Assembly (NCBI GenBank): GCA_031257475.1
Contig: JAIROP010000029.1
Coordinates: 1-64,000 of the forward strand
Length of the DNA stretch: 64,000 nucleotides
Reading direction: 5' to 3'
Source of the DNA: Holosporaceae bacterium
Lineage (GTDB): Bacteria; Pseudomonadota; Alphaproteobacteria; UBA3830
Shown: positions 7,591 to 19,911 of the stretch, in pieces
Numbering within the stretch: position 1 is the first letter of the stretch
Layout: each line of letters begins with the position of its first letter
Notes under the pieces: generated by a model
What the model saw: the letters and a program-made list of their open reading frames with translations, nothing else
The model's database searches: none
What the model was told of the DNA's origin: nothing
Position numbers and translations under genes: made by a program

Positions 7591-7640
7591 CGTCTTCTAA
7601 AACATTTTCTGTCGGCCATGATAAAGGATATTGATTGGAA

Positions 7641-9506
7641 CTACAACAGCGGCTGTTTGCACATCTTCCCTAGCTGCGCCAATGCGTCGGTGAGGTTCAC
7701 TGTTTCCTGATTGCCATCCAGATATCGGAGTGTTAGACTCCTCTGCCGAGCTTCCTCGGCGCCAATAATGGCCATAATAGGAGTTTTTTCCATGATATGA
7801 CTTCGCACCTTGTAGGAAATTTTCTCAGATCGAAGATCCAGCTCCGCTCTCAGTCCATTCGCCTCGAATTCATTAAACACCTGCAGGGCATAGTCGTCAA
7901 AATCGTTGGTAATAGTTGTGATAACCACCTGAACAGGACTCAGCCACAGCGGCACTCGTCCCGCGTAGTGCTCCAACAGTATGCCAATAAAGCGCTCCAG
8001 CGACCCAAGAACCGCCCGATGCAGCATTATAGGATGGCTTTTCTGCCCGTTTTCAGTTGCATACCAGGCCCCAAGCTTTTCCGGAAGCTGAAAATCCACC
8101 TGCATAGTTCCACATTGCCATTCCCGACCTAGCTGGTCCTTCAGCACAAATTCCAGCTTCGGACCATAGAAGGCCCCTTCTCCTTTGTTTATTGTATAGG
8201 CAAGACCTGCTTCCTGGGTTGCTTGCTGCAACAAATTCTCTGAAAGATCCCATATTTCATCGCTGCCAGTTCTCTTCTCGGGACGATCAGAAAATTTCAC
8301 ACTAAAATCGTCAAATCCCATATCCTTGTACACATTGGACAGTAGCAGACAGAATTTTTTGGTTTCTGAATTTATCTGCTGCGGGGTACAAAAAATATGC
8401 GCGTCATCCTGAGTAAAACCACGTACTCTTAGCGCTCCATGCAGTGCTCCGGATGGCTCATTCCTATGGCAGCAGCCAAACTCAGCCAGGCGAAGCGGCA
8501 GATCCCGATAGCTTTTTACTCCCTGCTTAAATATCTGTATGGCCCCTGGGCAATTCATTGGTTTTATGGCCAGGATTCGTCCCTCGGATTCGGCAATGAA
8601 CATATTTTCTCGATATTTTTCCCAATGTCCCGAGGCCTCCCACAGCGAGCGATCTATCATTTGGGGGGTGCATATCTCAACATAACCGTCCTTTCGAATA
8701 CGCCTCCTCATGTAATCCTTTAGCTCATTATACATGGTCCAGCCCCTGGGATGCCAGAATATGCAGCCCGGAGCCTCCTCCTGTAGATGGAATAGACCCA
8801 TCTCCCGGGCTATCTTCCGATGATCTCTTTTTTCGGCCTCCTCCAGATTGTGTAAATACCTCTCAAGTGACTCCTTGGAAAACCAGGACGTCGCATATAT
8901 CCTCTGCAGCATTTCTCTCTTTGAATCTCCTCTCCAATAGGCTCCTGCAACTTTCATTATTTTAAAATGGTTTGAGGCTCGCCCAGTTTTGGGGAGGTGC
9001 GGACCTCGACAAAGATCTACAAACCGGTCTCCATGACGATACAGTGTTACTGTGGGTGTACCCAAATCTCGAATTATCTCCACCTTGAACTGCTCGTTTA
9101 TCTGTCCAAATAGCTGGATCGCCTCCTGGCTGCTTATCTCTTCCCGGGTTATTTTGTAATCCTCTTTTATTATCTCCCTCATCTTTTTTTCAATTATCGG
9201 AAAATCATCCGGGGTCAGCTGATGCTCACTGGATATATCATAGTAAAATCCATTCTCAATCACCGGACCAATGGATATCTTTGTTGTTGGCCATATTTCC
9301 TTCACCGCCTGTGCTAGTATATGTGCTGTTGTGTGCCTCATAAGATCCAAAGCCTGCGGATGATCCTCCGTTATGTACTCCAACTGCGCCTTTTCCTCCA
9401 CTTCCGCAGATAGATCTACCTCTTTTCCATCCACTATGGCTGCCAGCACATTTTTGGGTGCACATGACCTTTTTATAATCTCAAATACCGAAACCTTATT
9501 GGTCAT
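7641..9506 (-). CDS. thrS: Threonyl-tRNA synthetase
   Basis: Class II synthetase charging tRNA-Thr, with editing of serine. The protein (621 residues) begins with a TGS domain, then the editing domain with HTTAHILAQAVKE, then the catalytic core with MKPMNCPGAIQIF (zinc-binding Cys) and the block HRNEPSGALHGALRVRGFTQ in overlapping form, and ends with the anticodon-binding domain (PVQVVI..). No T-box or other leader is visible in the short upstream gap to the MFS gene. It precedes iscS on the same strand. Confidence 0.96.
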   Translation of the reverse strand: MTNKVSVFEIIKRSCAPKNVLAAIVDGKEVDLSAEVEEKAQLEYITEDHPQALDLMRHTTAHILAQAVKEIWPTTKISIGPVIENGFYYDISSEHQLTPDDFPIIEKKMREIIKEDYKITREEISSQEAIQLFGQINEQFKVEIIRDLGTPTVTLYRHGDRFVDLCRGPHLPKTGRASNHFKIMKVAGAYWRGDSKREMLQRIYATSWFSKESLERYLHNLEEAEKRDHRKIAREMGLFHLQEEAPGCIFWHPRGWTMYNELKDYMRRRIRKDGYVEICTPQMIDRSLWEASGHWEKYRENMFIAESEGRILAIKPMNCPGAIQIFKQGVKSYRDLPLRLAEFGCCHRNEPSGALHGALRVRGFTQDDAHIFCTPQQINSETKKFCLLLSNVYKDMGFDDFSVKFSDRPEKRTGSDEIWDLSENLLQQATQEAGLAYTINKGEGAFYGPKLEFVLKDQLGREWQCGTMQVDFQLPEKLGAWYATENGQKSHPIMLHRAVLGSLERFIGILLEHYAGRVPLWLSPVQVVITTITNDFDDYALQVFNEFEANGLRAELDLRSEKISYKVRSHIMEKTPIMAIIGAEEARQRSLTLRYLDGNQETVNLTDALAQLGKMCKQPLL

Positions 9507-9557
9507 ACTCTCCCCCTTTCTTGTCTTACAGCATCTAGGACTGCGTTTACGTGTTGA

Positions 9558-10820
9558 CTAATCTCTTTCCTTTGGGGACCGATCCTTTACTAAGGACATA
9601 AGAAACAGCCCAGCAAGCAAAAACAGAAACACTGTGGTCAATCCCAACCGAAAATCATTTACACTGTACACTTTCAATCCATTTTCCATCGTGCCATCCC
9701 AAGCCCAATTGACTATGCAACCTATCAGCGGCATCAAAATCACTCCACTCATCATTGCCGCCATATTTACTATGCCAGATACTGTGGCACTCATGTTCCG
9801 GGGGAAGATAGCCATTGCCAATGAATAGGCTAACATCGCTCCACAGCCCAGTCCGGTCTGCAACAATAGGGCAAAGACTACCTCAATCGGCAGCCCGGGC
9901 ACGAAAATCACCACTCCCATGCTTGCCAGGGCCAAACCAATTCCCACTGTCATTGGTTTTTTATAACTGTTCCATCTACCAGCAAAATACGCCCATATTG
10001 GGGAACCAATCACTGTTCCTATGTACAGCATATTGTTGGCGAAGGCTGCTACCGTTGAGTCTACTCCATAGGCTTTCTTTATGAACGAAACCCCCCATAG
10101 ATCACCTAGAGCACTCAATGGAGCATACAAAGCCATCGTAAATAGGGACAACACCCACAACTGTTTGTCTATTGCCGCCATTTTCAGGGCTGCAACCACA
10201 GAAATTTTCTTTTCCTCATTCTTTTTCGATATGGCTGACTCCTTATCCCTTATGATCAGCCACAAAACCACAGTAAGGAATAGGCCAAAACTCGCGAACC
10301 ATTCCAGAACCAGTTGCCAGCTGAAGTGTTTTACCATCTGAGATACCAACGGCCCGCCTACTACAGGGCCCATGCAGCCTACCACGATTGTGCAGGAACA
10401 CTTCATCGGAATTTGCTCCGGAGAGAACCAGGTGGTGATGATCTTCATGCACAGCAAAAATGTGAACGAGGACCCGAAACCTAGCAGCATCTGCCCCAAT
10501 CCAGCTACAAAAAAATTGTCTGTTGCAATGAAAACCAATACTCCTCCAGAACAGCATGCTGCACATACTGTGGCGACAGCGCGAGCACTGATTTTATCAA
10601 TTATTATGCCGGCCGGTATCTGCATAAATGTGTACACCCAATAGTAGCAACTAGCCAATGCACCCATCCCCACTGCGTCGAGGTGGAAATACTGCATAAA
10701 TTGTTCAGTCAAGACGGTTGGAAATGAAGACCTGGCAATGAATTGGTAAAAAAACAAGAGCATCGCCAAAAACCACATTACAAAAGGCAGTGTCTGGCTC
10801 TTTTTGCTAGTCTGTGTCAT
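9558..10820 (-). CDS. Major facilitator superfamily transporter
   Basis: An integral membrane protein of 420 residues with about twelve hydrophobic segments. The pattern YYWVYTFMQIPAGIIIDK and a charged central loop (RDKESAISKKNEEKK) between the two six-helix halves are typical of the MFS. The group often includes solute or anion permeases used by intracellular bacteria to take up host metabolites; the substrate cannot be read from sequence. It lies upstream of thrS on the same strand with a 51-base gap. The ATG at 10820 begins a cytoplasmic N terminus without signal peptide, as expected. Confidence 0.88.
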   Translation of the reverse strand: MTQTSKKSQTLPFVMWFLAMLLFFYQFIARSSFPTVLTEQFMQYFHLDAVGMGALASCYYWVYTFMQIPAGIIIDKISARAVATVCAACCSGGVLVFIATDNFFVAGLGQMLLGFGSSFTFLLCMKIITTWFSPEQIPMKCSCTIVVGCMGPVVGGPLVSQMVKHFSWQLVLEWFASFGLFLTVVLWLIIRDKESAISKKNEEKKISVVAALKMAAIDKQLWVLSLFTMALYAPLSALGDLWGVSFIKKAYGVDSTVAAFANNMLYIGTVIGSPIWAYFAGRWNSYKKPMTVGIGLALASMGVVIFVPGLPIEVVFALLLQTGLGCGAMLAYSLAMAIFPRNMSATVSGIVNMAAMMSGVILMPLIGCIVNWAWDGTMENGLKVYSVNDFRLGLTTVFLFLLAGLFLMSLVKDRSPKERD

Positions 10821-10935
10821 TCTTATGGTCTCCCACTGATAACAGATTAAATCTTTAACTTATATTTCAATTAAATTCAATCCCCGCTTTCCTTTATACA
10901 CACTCTTGCAGAAAATATTTCACCAGACAACGGTC

Positions 10936-12798
10936 TCAGATTTTCTTGGATAGATCTTGAAACACAGAAGAAATCAGCTCTCTGGTAGACATATTTTCTA
11001 TCTCCTCTATGGTCCAGAATTTGTCGTATTCCGATGGATTTTTACATAGAAACTTCGTGCGAAAAACACCAGAAATATTGGTTTTTTCAGGGAACTCCCT
11101 GATGCTAAAAAGATCTTTTTCCTCTCCTTCGGAGCAATTGTAGCGGATTTGCATATCCCGACCTTTTTTTAAATTATGCAGATTGCAGATATTTTCTGCC
11201 AGGGCTTCGTATGTGATTCCCTTTTTGGGTACGATGGTGTAAACGCTGGACGTGGTGTCTCTGTTCTTCATTAAAAAGGAGATGGTTTTCATTAAAAGCT
11301 GCAAAATGTCCCTACGGGAATAGGTTACCGCTGTATCCTGCCCAGCGAATTCCACCACGTTTCCTGTGAAAATTGCGGACGTCAGCTTACCGTAAACACC
11401 AGAGATGTCGGTTGTCTCTTCGGGAATGCGAATTATTCTGAAAATGGGGCTGGTCTTGCTGCTATGAAAATCCGCAAATTGTGCCAAAAGCTCTCCCAAC
11501 CGTTGCGTTGCACCGACCCAGTTGTTTGCGTTCAATGCGTTGGTACTTGACAGGAAAATGACCTGGGATACATGGTTACTCTGGGCAAAGGAAATCATTT
11601 TTTTCGTCCCCAACACGTTGCGTACCACAGTTTCTTTTAGATTTTCCTCCCCGGAATGGATAAAGCGGATTGGTATGTTGTAGAAAAACACATCTGGCTT
11701 AGGCATTTTCAATTGTTGCAAATTTTCGTTGGTGATTTTTATTTTGTAGTTTTTACTAGAACATTTTCTAGATAATTGTATTCCAGCATCTATCATCAGC
11801 TGTTCTGATTCGCATAGGATCGTTAGATCCACTGAATTTGTTGCTGCCATAACACTGGCGAGGTCCATAATAGATTTACGTCCATCGTAATTTATCCATA
11901 CCCGCTTGCCCTTAAATGCTGAAGATAGTGCATTTTTGTCTGTGGATGATATTTCCTGGGACTCCATGTCCTCAACGGAAACGGGAACCATCCTCATTGA
12001 GGATTCCTCTGAAAAAATACTGGATATGACTTTGAATGTGGGAATAGAAAAAATGCAAGCCATCTCCATCAGCTTCAGAAGATTTTCGGTTTTTTGCGGA
12101 TTTACGTACAAAAATTTTCTAGGAGATGGAAAAAATGGCATGCGATTAATCTTTTGTAGCCAACGTTCTAGATCCTGCAGGGATTTCATGGAACTGTGTC
12201 GGTGACTGCACCTGCGATTGCCTCCAAGAACGATTAGTTCCAGCACTTTGTAGTTACTGACGAATGGTCTAACTCGCTCCGCATCGTTTGCATTCTCACA
12301 GATTACATACACCGGAATTGCATTGGAAAACAACCTGCATCCACGTAGGTATTCAAAAAACAAGAATTCACAGAAAATAATCACTAGAAGAGTAACCAAC
12401 GCCACTCCGAATGAATTGTTTATGAACCAAATTGGTGCAACGCAGGCGTTTACTCCGACAATGATATTGAAAAGCAACCTCTGGTCCATTCTATCCATAA
12501 ACCAGAAGAAAACAGCTCCGTACATACACAGTAGAGAGAAGATTTCCTTCAACGCTGGAAAAAAGTTGAATTCAGGGTATATGAAAAACGATGCAACCGT
12601 GTAGGAAAGCAGCAGACATCCGATATTTTCAACATGAAATCGATGTTCCCGTGGTAATTCACGAATTTTTGTGCAAAACATCTGGAAATATTCATGCATA
12701 GATTCCTTTATTTTTTCTGTACGAATACTTATAATTAATTTTTTGAGAGTTTTTAGCAAATTATTCAGCATATCCCTATTGTCTATGGACACCAGCAA
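10936..12798 (-). CDS. Degenerate CapD/WbpM-like polysaccharide biosynthesis protein
   Basis: The 620-residue layout is that of membrane-bound nucleotide-sugar 4,6-dehydratases (WbpM, PglF, CapD): four hydrophobic segments (about residues 60-155), a CoA-binding-like domain, then a short-chain-dehydrogenase-like domain. Homology is visible in NVLGTKKMISFAQSNHVSQV, NNWVGATQRLGELLAQ and a tail YTIVPKKGITYEALAENI like the family's GEIFV..M. The functional motifs are lost: the glycine-rich NAD loop GAGGSIGSE reads NYDGRKSIM, catalytic TDK is replaced, and GATK reads GATQ. The frame is fully open, so it is probably a maintained non-enzymatic relative. It is divergent from gpsA. Loss of function by drift cannot be excluded. 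Confidence 0.7.
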   Translation of the reverse strand: MLVSIDNRDMLNNLLKTLKKLIISIRTEKIKESMHEYFQMFCTKIRELPREHRFHVENIGCLLLSYTVASFFIYPEFNFFPALKEIFSLLCMYGAVFFWFMDRMDQRLLFNIIVGVNACVAPIWFINNSFGVALVTLLVIIFCEFLFFEYLRGCRLFSNAIPVYVICENANDAERVRPFVSNYKVLELIVLGGNRRCSHRHSSMKSLQDLERWLQKINRMPFFPSPRKFLYVNPQKTENLLKLMEMACIFSIPTFKVISSIFSEESSMRMVPVSVEDMESQEISSTDKNALSSAFKGKRVWINYDGRKSIMDLASVMAATNSVDLTILCESEQLMIDAGIQLSRKCSSKNYKIKITNENLQQLKMPKPDVFFYNIPIRFIHSGEENLKETVVRNVLGTKKMISFAQSNHVSQVIFLSSTNALNANNWVGATQRLGELLAQFADFHSSKTSPIFRIIRIPEETTDISGVYGKLTSAIFTGNVVEFAGQDTAVTYSRRDILQLLMKTISFLMKNRDTTSSVYTIVPKKGITYEALAENICNLHNLKKGRDMQIRYNCSEGEEKDLFSIREFPEKTNISGVFRTKFLCKNPSEYDKFWTIEEIENMSTRELISSVFQDLSKKI

Positions 12799-12850
12799 GA
12801 ATATAAATTAGTCTCCAGGAAAAGCCTATACGCTTTTTGTCGGGAGGGTT

Positions 12851-13822
12851 ATGGTTTTTTTAAAAAAAATTGGAATTGTGGGAGCCGGCAACTACGGCAC
12901 AGCGATCGCGCAGTGTTTCAGCAGAAAGGCCGAAGAAGTTTTGCTGATCAGCATCGAAGATGCGGTGACGACCAACATTGAAAAGCTGCGCATGAACATG
13001 AAGTCACTTCCGGGGGTATTGCTGAACCCAAATATTTCATGTAGCAGCGTTTTTTCTAGGATTCAGTGTTGCGACGTCGTCTTCCTGGCAGTTCCTCTGG
13101 CAGCTGTGGCGTCCGTGTGCAGACAAATAAAAGATAATGGTGCAATATCGTCGCCGGTGATATTGTGCTCCAAGGGATTTGACGTGGAGAACGGACGTCT
13201 CCAAAGCGATCTGTTTGAAGATGTCCTAGGTAATGACTACGCAATTTTTTCTGGTCCATCCTTTGCTCGGGAAATTGCGCAGGGTCTTCCAGCGGGGGTG
13301 AATATTGCAAGCAAAAAATGTGAATTAGCAATGAACGTCGCAGAGTCATTATCCTCTGAAATGTTTAAAATCGAAGCAATTGATGATCCTGTTGGATTAC
13401 AGGTAGCTGGAGCATTGAAGAACGTTTTGGCCATAGGATGCGGAATTTTGAGTGGTCTAAAGTTGGGAAACAGCGCAATTGCAAAGCTGATAACGGAGGG
13501 ATTGGGGGAGATGTCTGCGATGGCCATTGCGCTGGGAGGCAAAGGAGAAACAATATCCAAACTCGGAGGAGTGGGAGATACCGTATTGACCTGCACCAGT
13601 CGACAGTCTCGCAATGTGTTGTTTGGAGAATATCTGGCGGCAGATGGCGACAGGGACGAGTGGACCGGCCCCCTCGTCGAGGGCGCATTTGCCTCCAGGG
13701 CCATTCCGGCATTTTGCAGAAAACTCCACCTGGATTTAGGAATCTTCTCCTGCATCCATAGTATCATATATGAAAAAACACCTGCTATCGACTTGATATT
13801 AGAAATTATGCACGCCCGATGA
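12851..13822 (+). CDS. gpsA: Glycerol-3-phosphate dehydrogenase [NAD(P)+]
   Basis: GpsA reduces dihydroxyacetone phosphate to sn-glycerol-3-phosphate, the backbone for phospholipid synthesis. The N-terminal Rossmann loop GIVGAGNYGTAIA, the mid-section LCSKGF and FSGPSFAREIAQG, the catalytic lysine region VAGALKNVLAIGCG and the blocks ITEGLGEM and GVGDTVLTCTS are all family marks. The length of 323 is standard. The ATG follows GGGAGGGTT at good spacing. It is transcribed away from the CapD-like gene across a 52-base gap and its end overlaps the small minus-strand gene at 13806 by 17 bases. Confidence 0.95.
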   Translation: MVFLKKIGIVGAGNYGTAIAQCFSRKAEEVLLISIEDAVTTNIEKLRMNMKSLPGVLLNPNISCSSVFSRIQCCDVVFLAVPLAAVASVCRQIKDNGAISSPVILCSKGFDVENGRLQSDLFEDVLGNDYAIFSGPSFAREIAQGLPAGVNIASKKCELAMNVAESLSSEMFKIEAIDDPVGLQVAGALKNVLAIGCGILSGLKLGNSAIAKLITEGLGEMSAMAIALGGKGETISKLGGVGDTVLTCTSRQSRNVLFGEYLAADGDRDEWTGPLVEGAFASRAIPAFCRKLHLDLGIFSCIHSIIYEKTPAIDLILEIMHAR

Positions 13823-14129
13823 ATGACCTGAGGAGGGCAAAATCCTTTTCACAGTCAAAGTCGTATTTATCGACTCCATCTAGGAGCAAAATTGCGGTGA
13901 CGAAGCTCCTTAGGTTTTCCGTCCAATTGCCTAGTAGATAATCAATTATCTCATCATTCGGCAACTCTGGCGACACTTCCTTTATCCTGATTAAATCACT
14001 GGCAATTATGCGGGCGATCAACAGCTGAATTTTCAGCAAACTCATCTCTTTTTCAGATGTCGGTGGAAGGCCAGTCTCATTATTAAATATGCATAGCCTT
14101 TTAATTAAAGTATCCAGATTTTTGTCCAC
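13806..14129 (-). CDS. Small hypothetical protein
   Basis: A 107-residue, helix-rich, mildly acidic protein with no signal peptide and no family I recognise. The GTG start at 14129 has AGGTG seven bases upstream, and no competing frame covers most of the region. It is transcribed away from the XRE-type regulator gene across a gap that carries a perfect operator-like palindrome, so it may be regulated by, or act with, that regulator; this is inference from position only. Its 3' end overlaps gpsA by 17 bases. Confidence 0.55.
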   Translation of the reverse strand: MDKNLDTLIKRLCIFNNETGLPPTSEKEMSLLKIQLLIARIIASDLIRIKEVSPELPNDEIIDYLLGNWTENLRSFVTAILLLDGVDKYDFDCEKDFALLRSFIGRA

Positions 14130-14189
14130 AGCACTTCACCTGCCTCTGTTTCCTGAAAACCCAATGCACGCTAAAACACGACTCTACTA

Positions 14190-14208
14190 ATTGTCTATTT
14201 TAGACAAT
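14190..14208. promoter_or_regulatory. Operator-like inverted repeat next to the XRE regulator gene
   Basis: ATTGTCTA and TAGACAAT form perfect 8-base arms around a TTT spacer, immediately upstream of the -35 box of the regulator promoter and between two divergent genes. This is the usual place and size for a dimeric helix-turn-helix repressor site. Confidence 0.5.
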
Positions 14209-14209
14209 G

Positions 14210-14238
14210 TTGATTTTTTTTTCAAGAAGCTTTATAAG
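14210..14238 (+). promoter_or_regulatory. Sigma70-like promoter of the XRE regulator gene
   Basis: TTGATT (14210-14215) and TATAAG (14233-14238) are 17 bases apart. The implied start of transcription is about ten bases before the GTG start, so the leader would be very short and just reach the ribosome binding site. Confidence 0.35.
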
Positions 14239-14255
14239 ACCACAAGGAGAGAATC

Positions 14256-14957
14256 GTGAAGCCTCAGAGGAGAAGTTTGTTATATGATGACCAACCTGCG
14301 GCTCACACAGTCGCCCAGCTAAAGGGACGGCGACTCCGCATGGCTAGAGCGTTGACAGGCTTTTCCCGTCAGGAGGTATACGAAAAGATTGGAATTGCCA
14401 CATCCACCATAGATACCTGGGAAAGCGGGCGTGTTGAGCTGACAGAAAAGAGTGCAGCCAGAGTTTGCGGAGCCTTTCGGCAGGTGGGCATACATTGTAC
14501 GAGCGAATGGCTATTAACTGGCGAAGGGAATCCTCCACGCCTGATGCGAGAGGTTGAAAAGTCTATTTTTGCGTTCCACGAAACCGACGTGGAAGAGCCG
14601 ATAGTAAGGGAGTCGTTACTTAAAATACCCCCGTCTCTAGATGAGGATATTCGGCGGGAGTTAAGTTTTTTTGTCAGTATACACAAAAACGCCATGTTTC
14701 ACGTCATGGATGAAGATTTCATAAACTCTCACTATCAAAAAAATGACTGCGTTGCAGGAGAAGCGAATGATCTTAGAAATTTGGAGGGGAGTATAGTCAT
14801 TGCGCAATTGTTGGATGGAAAAACAATCCTGTGTAAACTATTGAGAAATCTGGATGATGGTAGCGAGATTTTCCTTGGAAAAAACACTTTCAATAAGAAT
14901 GTTAGAATAGCCAAGGCCGCTGCAATTATTTGGCATAGAATAGCGAAGGTGAAGTAA
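14256..14957 (+). CDS. XRE-family regulator with S24-like C-terminal domain
   Basis: The N-terminal part (about residues 20-85) is a helix-turn-helix of the Cro/CI type: RMARALTGFSRQEVYEKIGI, TSTIDTWESGR, then TSEWLLTGEG. The C-terminal 110 residues resemble the peptidase S24/LexA fold: a Lys in TILCKLLRNLDDG sits where LexA has its catalytic Lys, but I see no matching Ser in the DEDFINSHY stretch, so autocleavage is unlikely. The GTG start follows AAGGAGA by five bases. A palindromic operator candidate lies just upstream, which suggests autoregulation. It precedes the ATP synthase operon with a 64-base gap but is probably separate. Confidence 0.75.
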   Translation: MKPQRRSLLYDDQPAAHTVAQLKGRRLRMARALTGFSRQEVYEKIGIATSTIDTWESGRVELTEKSAARVCGAFRQVGIHCTSEWLLTGEGNPPRLMREVEKSIFAFHETDVEEPIVRESLLKIPPSLDEDIRRELSFFVSIHKNAMFHVMDEDFINSHYQKNDCVAGEANDLRNLEGSIVIAQLLDGKTILCKLLRNLDDGSEIFLGKNTFNKNVRIAKAAAIIWHRIAKVK

Positions 14958-14965
14958 GAATCTGG

Positions 14966-14993
14966 TTACATTGAACAGTTCTTGTGATATATA
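14966..14993 (+). promoter_or_regulatory. Possible promoter of the atp operon
   Basis: TTACAT (14966-14971) and TATATA (14988-14993) are 16 bases apart, about 28 bases upstream of the preferred atpH start. Confidence 0.3.
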
Positions 14994-15021
14994 CATCTGG
15001 CTGTGTTTGGTAGAAGAGACT

Positions 15022-15591
15022 ATGGAAAGTGAGTTCACTGTTGGGAGATCCGTTATTAATCAGTATGTGAAGTCTTTGTACGATGTTTCTGTCTCAGCTG
15101 GGATAGAAAAGACAGTTCTGAACCAGCTGAAAGCTTTACGAAGTTGCATCCTCTCCATTAAAAATTATGGGAAATATTTGAAAAGGGTTTCTTTGATAAC
15201 TGAACAGGGAGAACGTTTCATCGATATACTGAAAACACAACTGGAGCTATCCAGGGAAACTGGAAATTTTTTGTCTTTATTACTTAAAAATGAGCGATTT
15301 CCCCTGATTGTTCAAATATGTGATGCCTATTTTTCATTCTGCTCTAAAGCTAATGGAGAGAGGGTCTTCCTTGTTAACTATGCTGATAATTTCACAAAAT
15401 CGGACGAACGCAAGCTGGCCAGTCTTCTGAAGAAAATTTTTGGTGGAAAAATTCGATTTGTTTCCCGAAAAGATCCAGAGCTTATTGGTGGAATCAGTGT
15501 GCAATCTGGTTCTAAAATTTTGGATTATTCCCTGAGGTCCAGATTAAGTCGACTACATTGCACTATTAGGGGTGACAAACATGAAAATTAA
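15022..15591 (+). CDS. atpH: F1F0 ATP synthase delta subunit
   Basis: The delta subunit links the F1 head to the peripheral stalk. The sequence is diverged, but the C-terminal signature [20 protein letters not shown] followed by SLRSRLSRL is diagnostic of the delta/OSCP family. I start at the ATG at 15022 (189 residues), which gives the usual N terminus ([14 protein letters not shown]); a longer frame from 14971 would begin in a region with no match. It is the first gene of atpHAGDC, the alphaproteobacterial order, and overlaps the atpA start. Confidence 0.88.
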   Translation: MESEFTVGRSVINQYVKSLYDVSVSAGIEKTVLNQLKALRSCILSIKNYGKYLKRVSLITEQGERFIDILKTQLELSRETGNFLSLLLKNERFPLIVQICDAYFSFCSKANGERVFLVNYADNFTKSDERKLASLLKKIFGGKIRFVSRKDPELIGGISVQSGSKILDYSLRSRLSRLHCTIRGDKHEN

Positions 15592-17125
15592 TCCCTCGGA
15601 AATTACGTCTATTCTCAAACAGCGCATAGAAAATTTCCAATCGGGTCCCGAATTTATAGAAATTGGGAGCGTGCTGTCTGTTGGAGACGGTGTTGCCAAG
15701 GTTTACGGATTGGATGACGTGTCTATGGGGGAAATGGTGCTTTTCGATTCTGGAATCAAAGGTATGGCACTCAACCTTGAGGAAGACACTGTCGACATAG
15801 TCCTTTTTGGTGAGGATCGTAGAATTAACGAGGGCATGAAGGTGCGCCGGACCAGGGATATTGTAAAGGTTCCTGTGGGAAAATGTATGTTGGGGCGTGT
15901 GGTAAACGCCATGGGTGATCCCATAGACGGCAAAGGGGCTATAAGGGCGGAGGAGGTTAGGCCCGTGGATGTTAAAGCCCCAGGCATAATTGCGAGAAGA
16001 TCCGTTCATGAACCCGTTCAGACTGGTCTCAAAGCCATCGACGCCCTTGTTCCGATCGGACGGGGCCAAAGAGAATTGATCATTGGTGATAGGCAAACCG
16101 GAAAGACAACCATTGCCATCGATACCATTTTAAATCAAAAATACGCCTTCGCGAAAAATATCGAAAAAAAAAAGTTATACTGCATCTACGTGGTAATTGG
16201 ACAAAAAAGATCTTCTGTTGCGCAGGTGGTGAAGACGTTAACCGATGCTGGAGCAATGGAATACACAATCGTTGTTGCTGCTACAGCGTCCGAAGCTGCC
16301 CCTGTGCAGTATCTCGCTCCATATACTGGCTGCACCATCGGAGAGTATTTCCGAGATAATGGCATGCATGCCCTGATAGTCTACGACGATCTTTCGAAAC
16401 ATGCGGTGGCTTATCGTCAAATGTCTCTGCTATTGCGGCGCCCTCCAGGGCGTGAGGCCTATCCCGGAGATGTATTCTATTTGCATTCACGCCTGCTGGA
16501 GCGCGCGGCAAAACTGAACGACGAGAATGGAGGAGGCTCGCTCACGGCCCTTCCCATTGTTGAGACCCAGGCAGGAGATCTATCGGCCTATATTCCGACC
16601 AATGTAATTTCCATCACAGATGGTCAAATTTTTCTGGAAAGCAATCTATTTTACCATGGAATACGTCCCGCAATCAACGTGGGACAGTCGGTAAGTAGAG
16701 TTGGATCGGCCGCGCAGACGAAGTGCATGAAACAGGTGGCGGGAAAAATCAAGCTGGAGCTGGCCCAGTATCGGGAAATGGCTAGCTTCGCCCAGTTTGC
16801 CTCTGATTTGGACGCCTCCAGCAAGCGGCTGATCGCACGCGGAGAGAGGCTGACAGAAATTCTAAAGCAGTCCCAATATTCTCCCATGATAGTTGAGGAA
16901 CAGGTGGTGAGCATATACCTAGGGGTTAACGGTTATCTGGATGGTTTAGCTGTAAAATTAGTCCGCAGTTTTGAGGCATATGTCCTAAACCGTATGAGAA
17001 AGGAAGAGTTCGAGGTTTTGTCCAATGTTGGAAAGCAGGGGGAAATCAGCGATGAAATAGACGAGGAACTGAAGCGTCTAATGACCAAATACCTGGCGGA
17101 TTTTAAAAAACTTCACGGATCGTAG
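15581..17125 (+). CDS. atpA: F1F0 ATP synthase alpha subunit
   Basis: The non-catalytic nucleotide-binding subunit of F1. The Walker A loop [15 protein letters not shown], the DELSEED-side C-terminal helices and blocks such as [20 protein letters not shown] (split) are intact. The ATG at 15581 is preferred because AGGGG lies eight bases before it; an in-frame GTG at 15572 is the alternative. Its start overlaps the last codons of atpH, and atpG follows three bases after its stop, so translation is tightly coupled. Confidence 0.97.
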   Translation: MKINPSEITSILKQRIENFQSGPEFIEIGSVLSVGDGVAKVYGLDDVSMGEMVLFDSGIKGMALNLEEDTVDIVLFGEDRRINEGMKVRRTRDIVKVPVGKCMLGRVVNAMGDPIDGKGAIRAEEVRPVDVKAPGIIARRSVHEPVQTGLKAIDALVPIGRGQRELIIGDRQTGKTTIAIDTILNQKYAFAKNIEKKKLYCIYVVIGQKRSSVAQVVKTLTDAGAMEYTIVVAATASEAAPVQYLAPYTGCTIGEYFRDNGMHALIVYDDLSKHAVAYRQMSLLLRRPPGREAYPGDVFYLHSRLLERAAKLNDENGGGSLTALPIVETQAGDLSAYIPTNVISITDGQIFLESNLFYHGIRPAINVGQSVSRVGSAAQTKCMKQVAGKIKLELAQYREMASFAQFASDLDASSKRLIARGERLTEILKQSQYSPMIVEEQVVSIYLGVNGYLDGLAVKLVRSFEAYVLNRMRKEEFEVLSNVGKQGEISDEIDEELKRLMTKYLADFKKLHGS

Positions 17126-17128
17126 AAT

Positions 17129-19660
<2,532 letters not shown>

Positions 19661-19679
19661 CTTCTTCTGATCCACCACA

Positions 19680-19754
19680 TGGAGCGGGCGAAGGGACTTG
19701 AACCCTCGACACCAACCTTGGCAAGGTTGTACTCTACCACTGAGCTACACCCGC
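19680..19754 (-). tRNA. tRNA-Gly (GCC)
   Basis: The minus strand folds as a full cloverleaf: acceptor GCGGGTG pairs with CGCCCGC, the anticodon loop TTGCCAA sits between CAACC and GGTTG (anticodon GCC), the T-loop reads GGTTCAAGTCC, the discriminator is T and CCA is encoded at 19682-19680. It lies opposite to the flanking atpC and esterase genes. Confidence 0.97.
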
Positions 19755-19911
19755 AAATCTGGATGTTAGGATATCCCTTTTGGAGGATGAAAACAATAGA
19801 TTATTTGCTGAAAACTGGCCTGCACAGCAGCCATAGTTGTTGTTGACTGTGTTCAAAAGAACGGCTAGAGTGCTGCTCATGTGCTATGTGTGTTGAGTAG
19901 GGTGTGTGGAT

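Noticed and set aside
15566-16096. 176-residue minus-strand frame opposite atpA
   Set aside because: It is a shadow of atpA with Asn/His-rich composition caused by the antisense reading of conserved codons.
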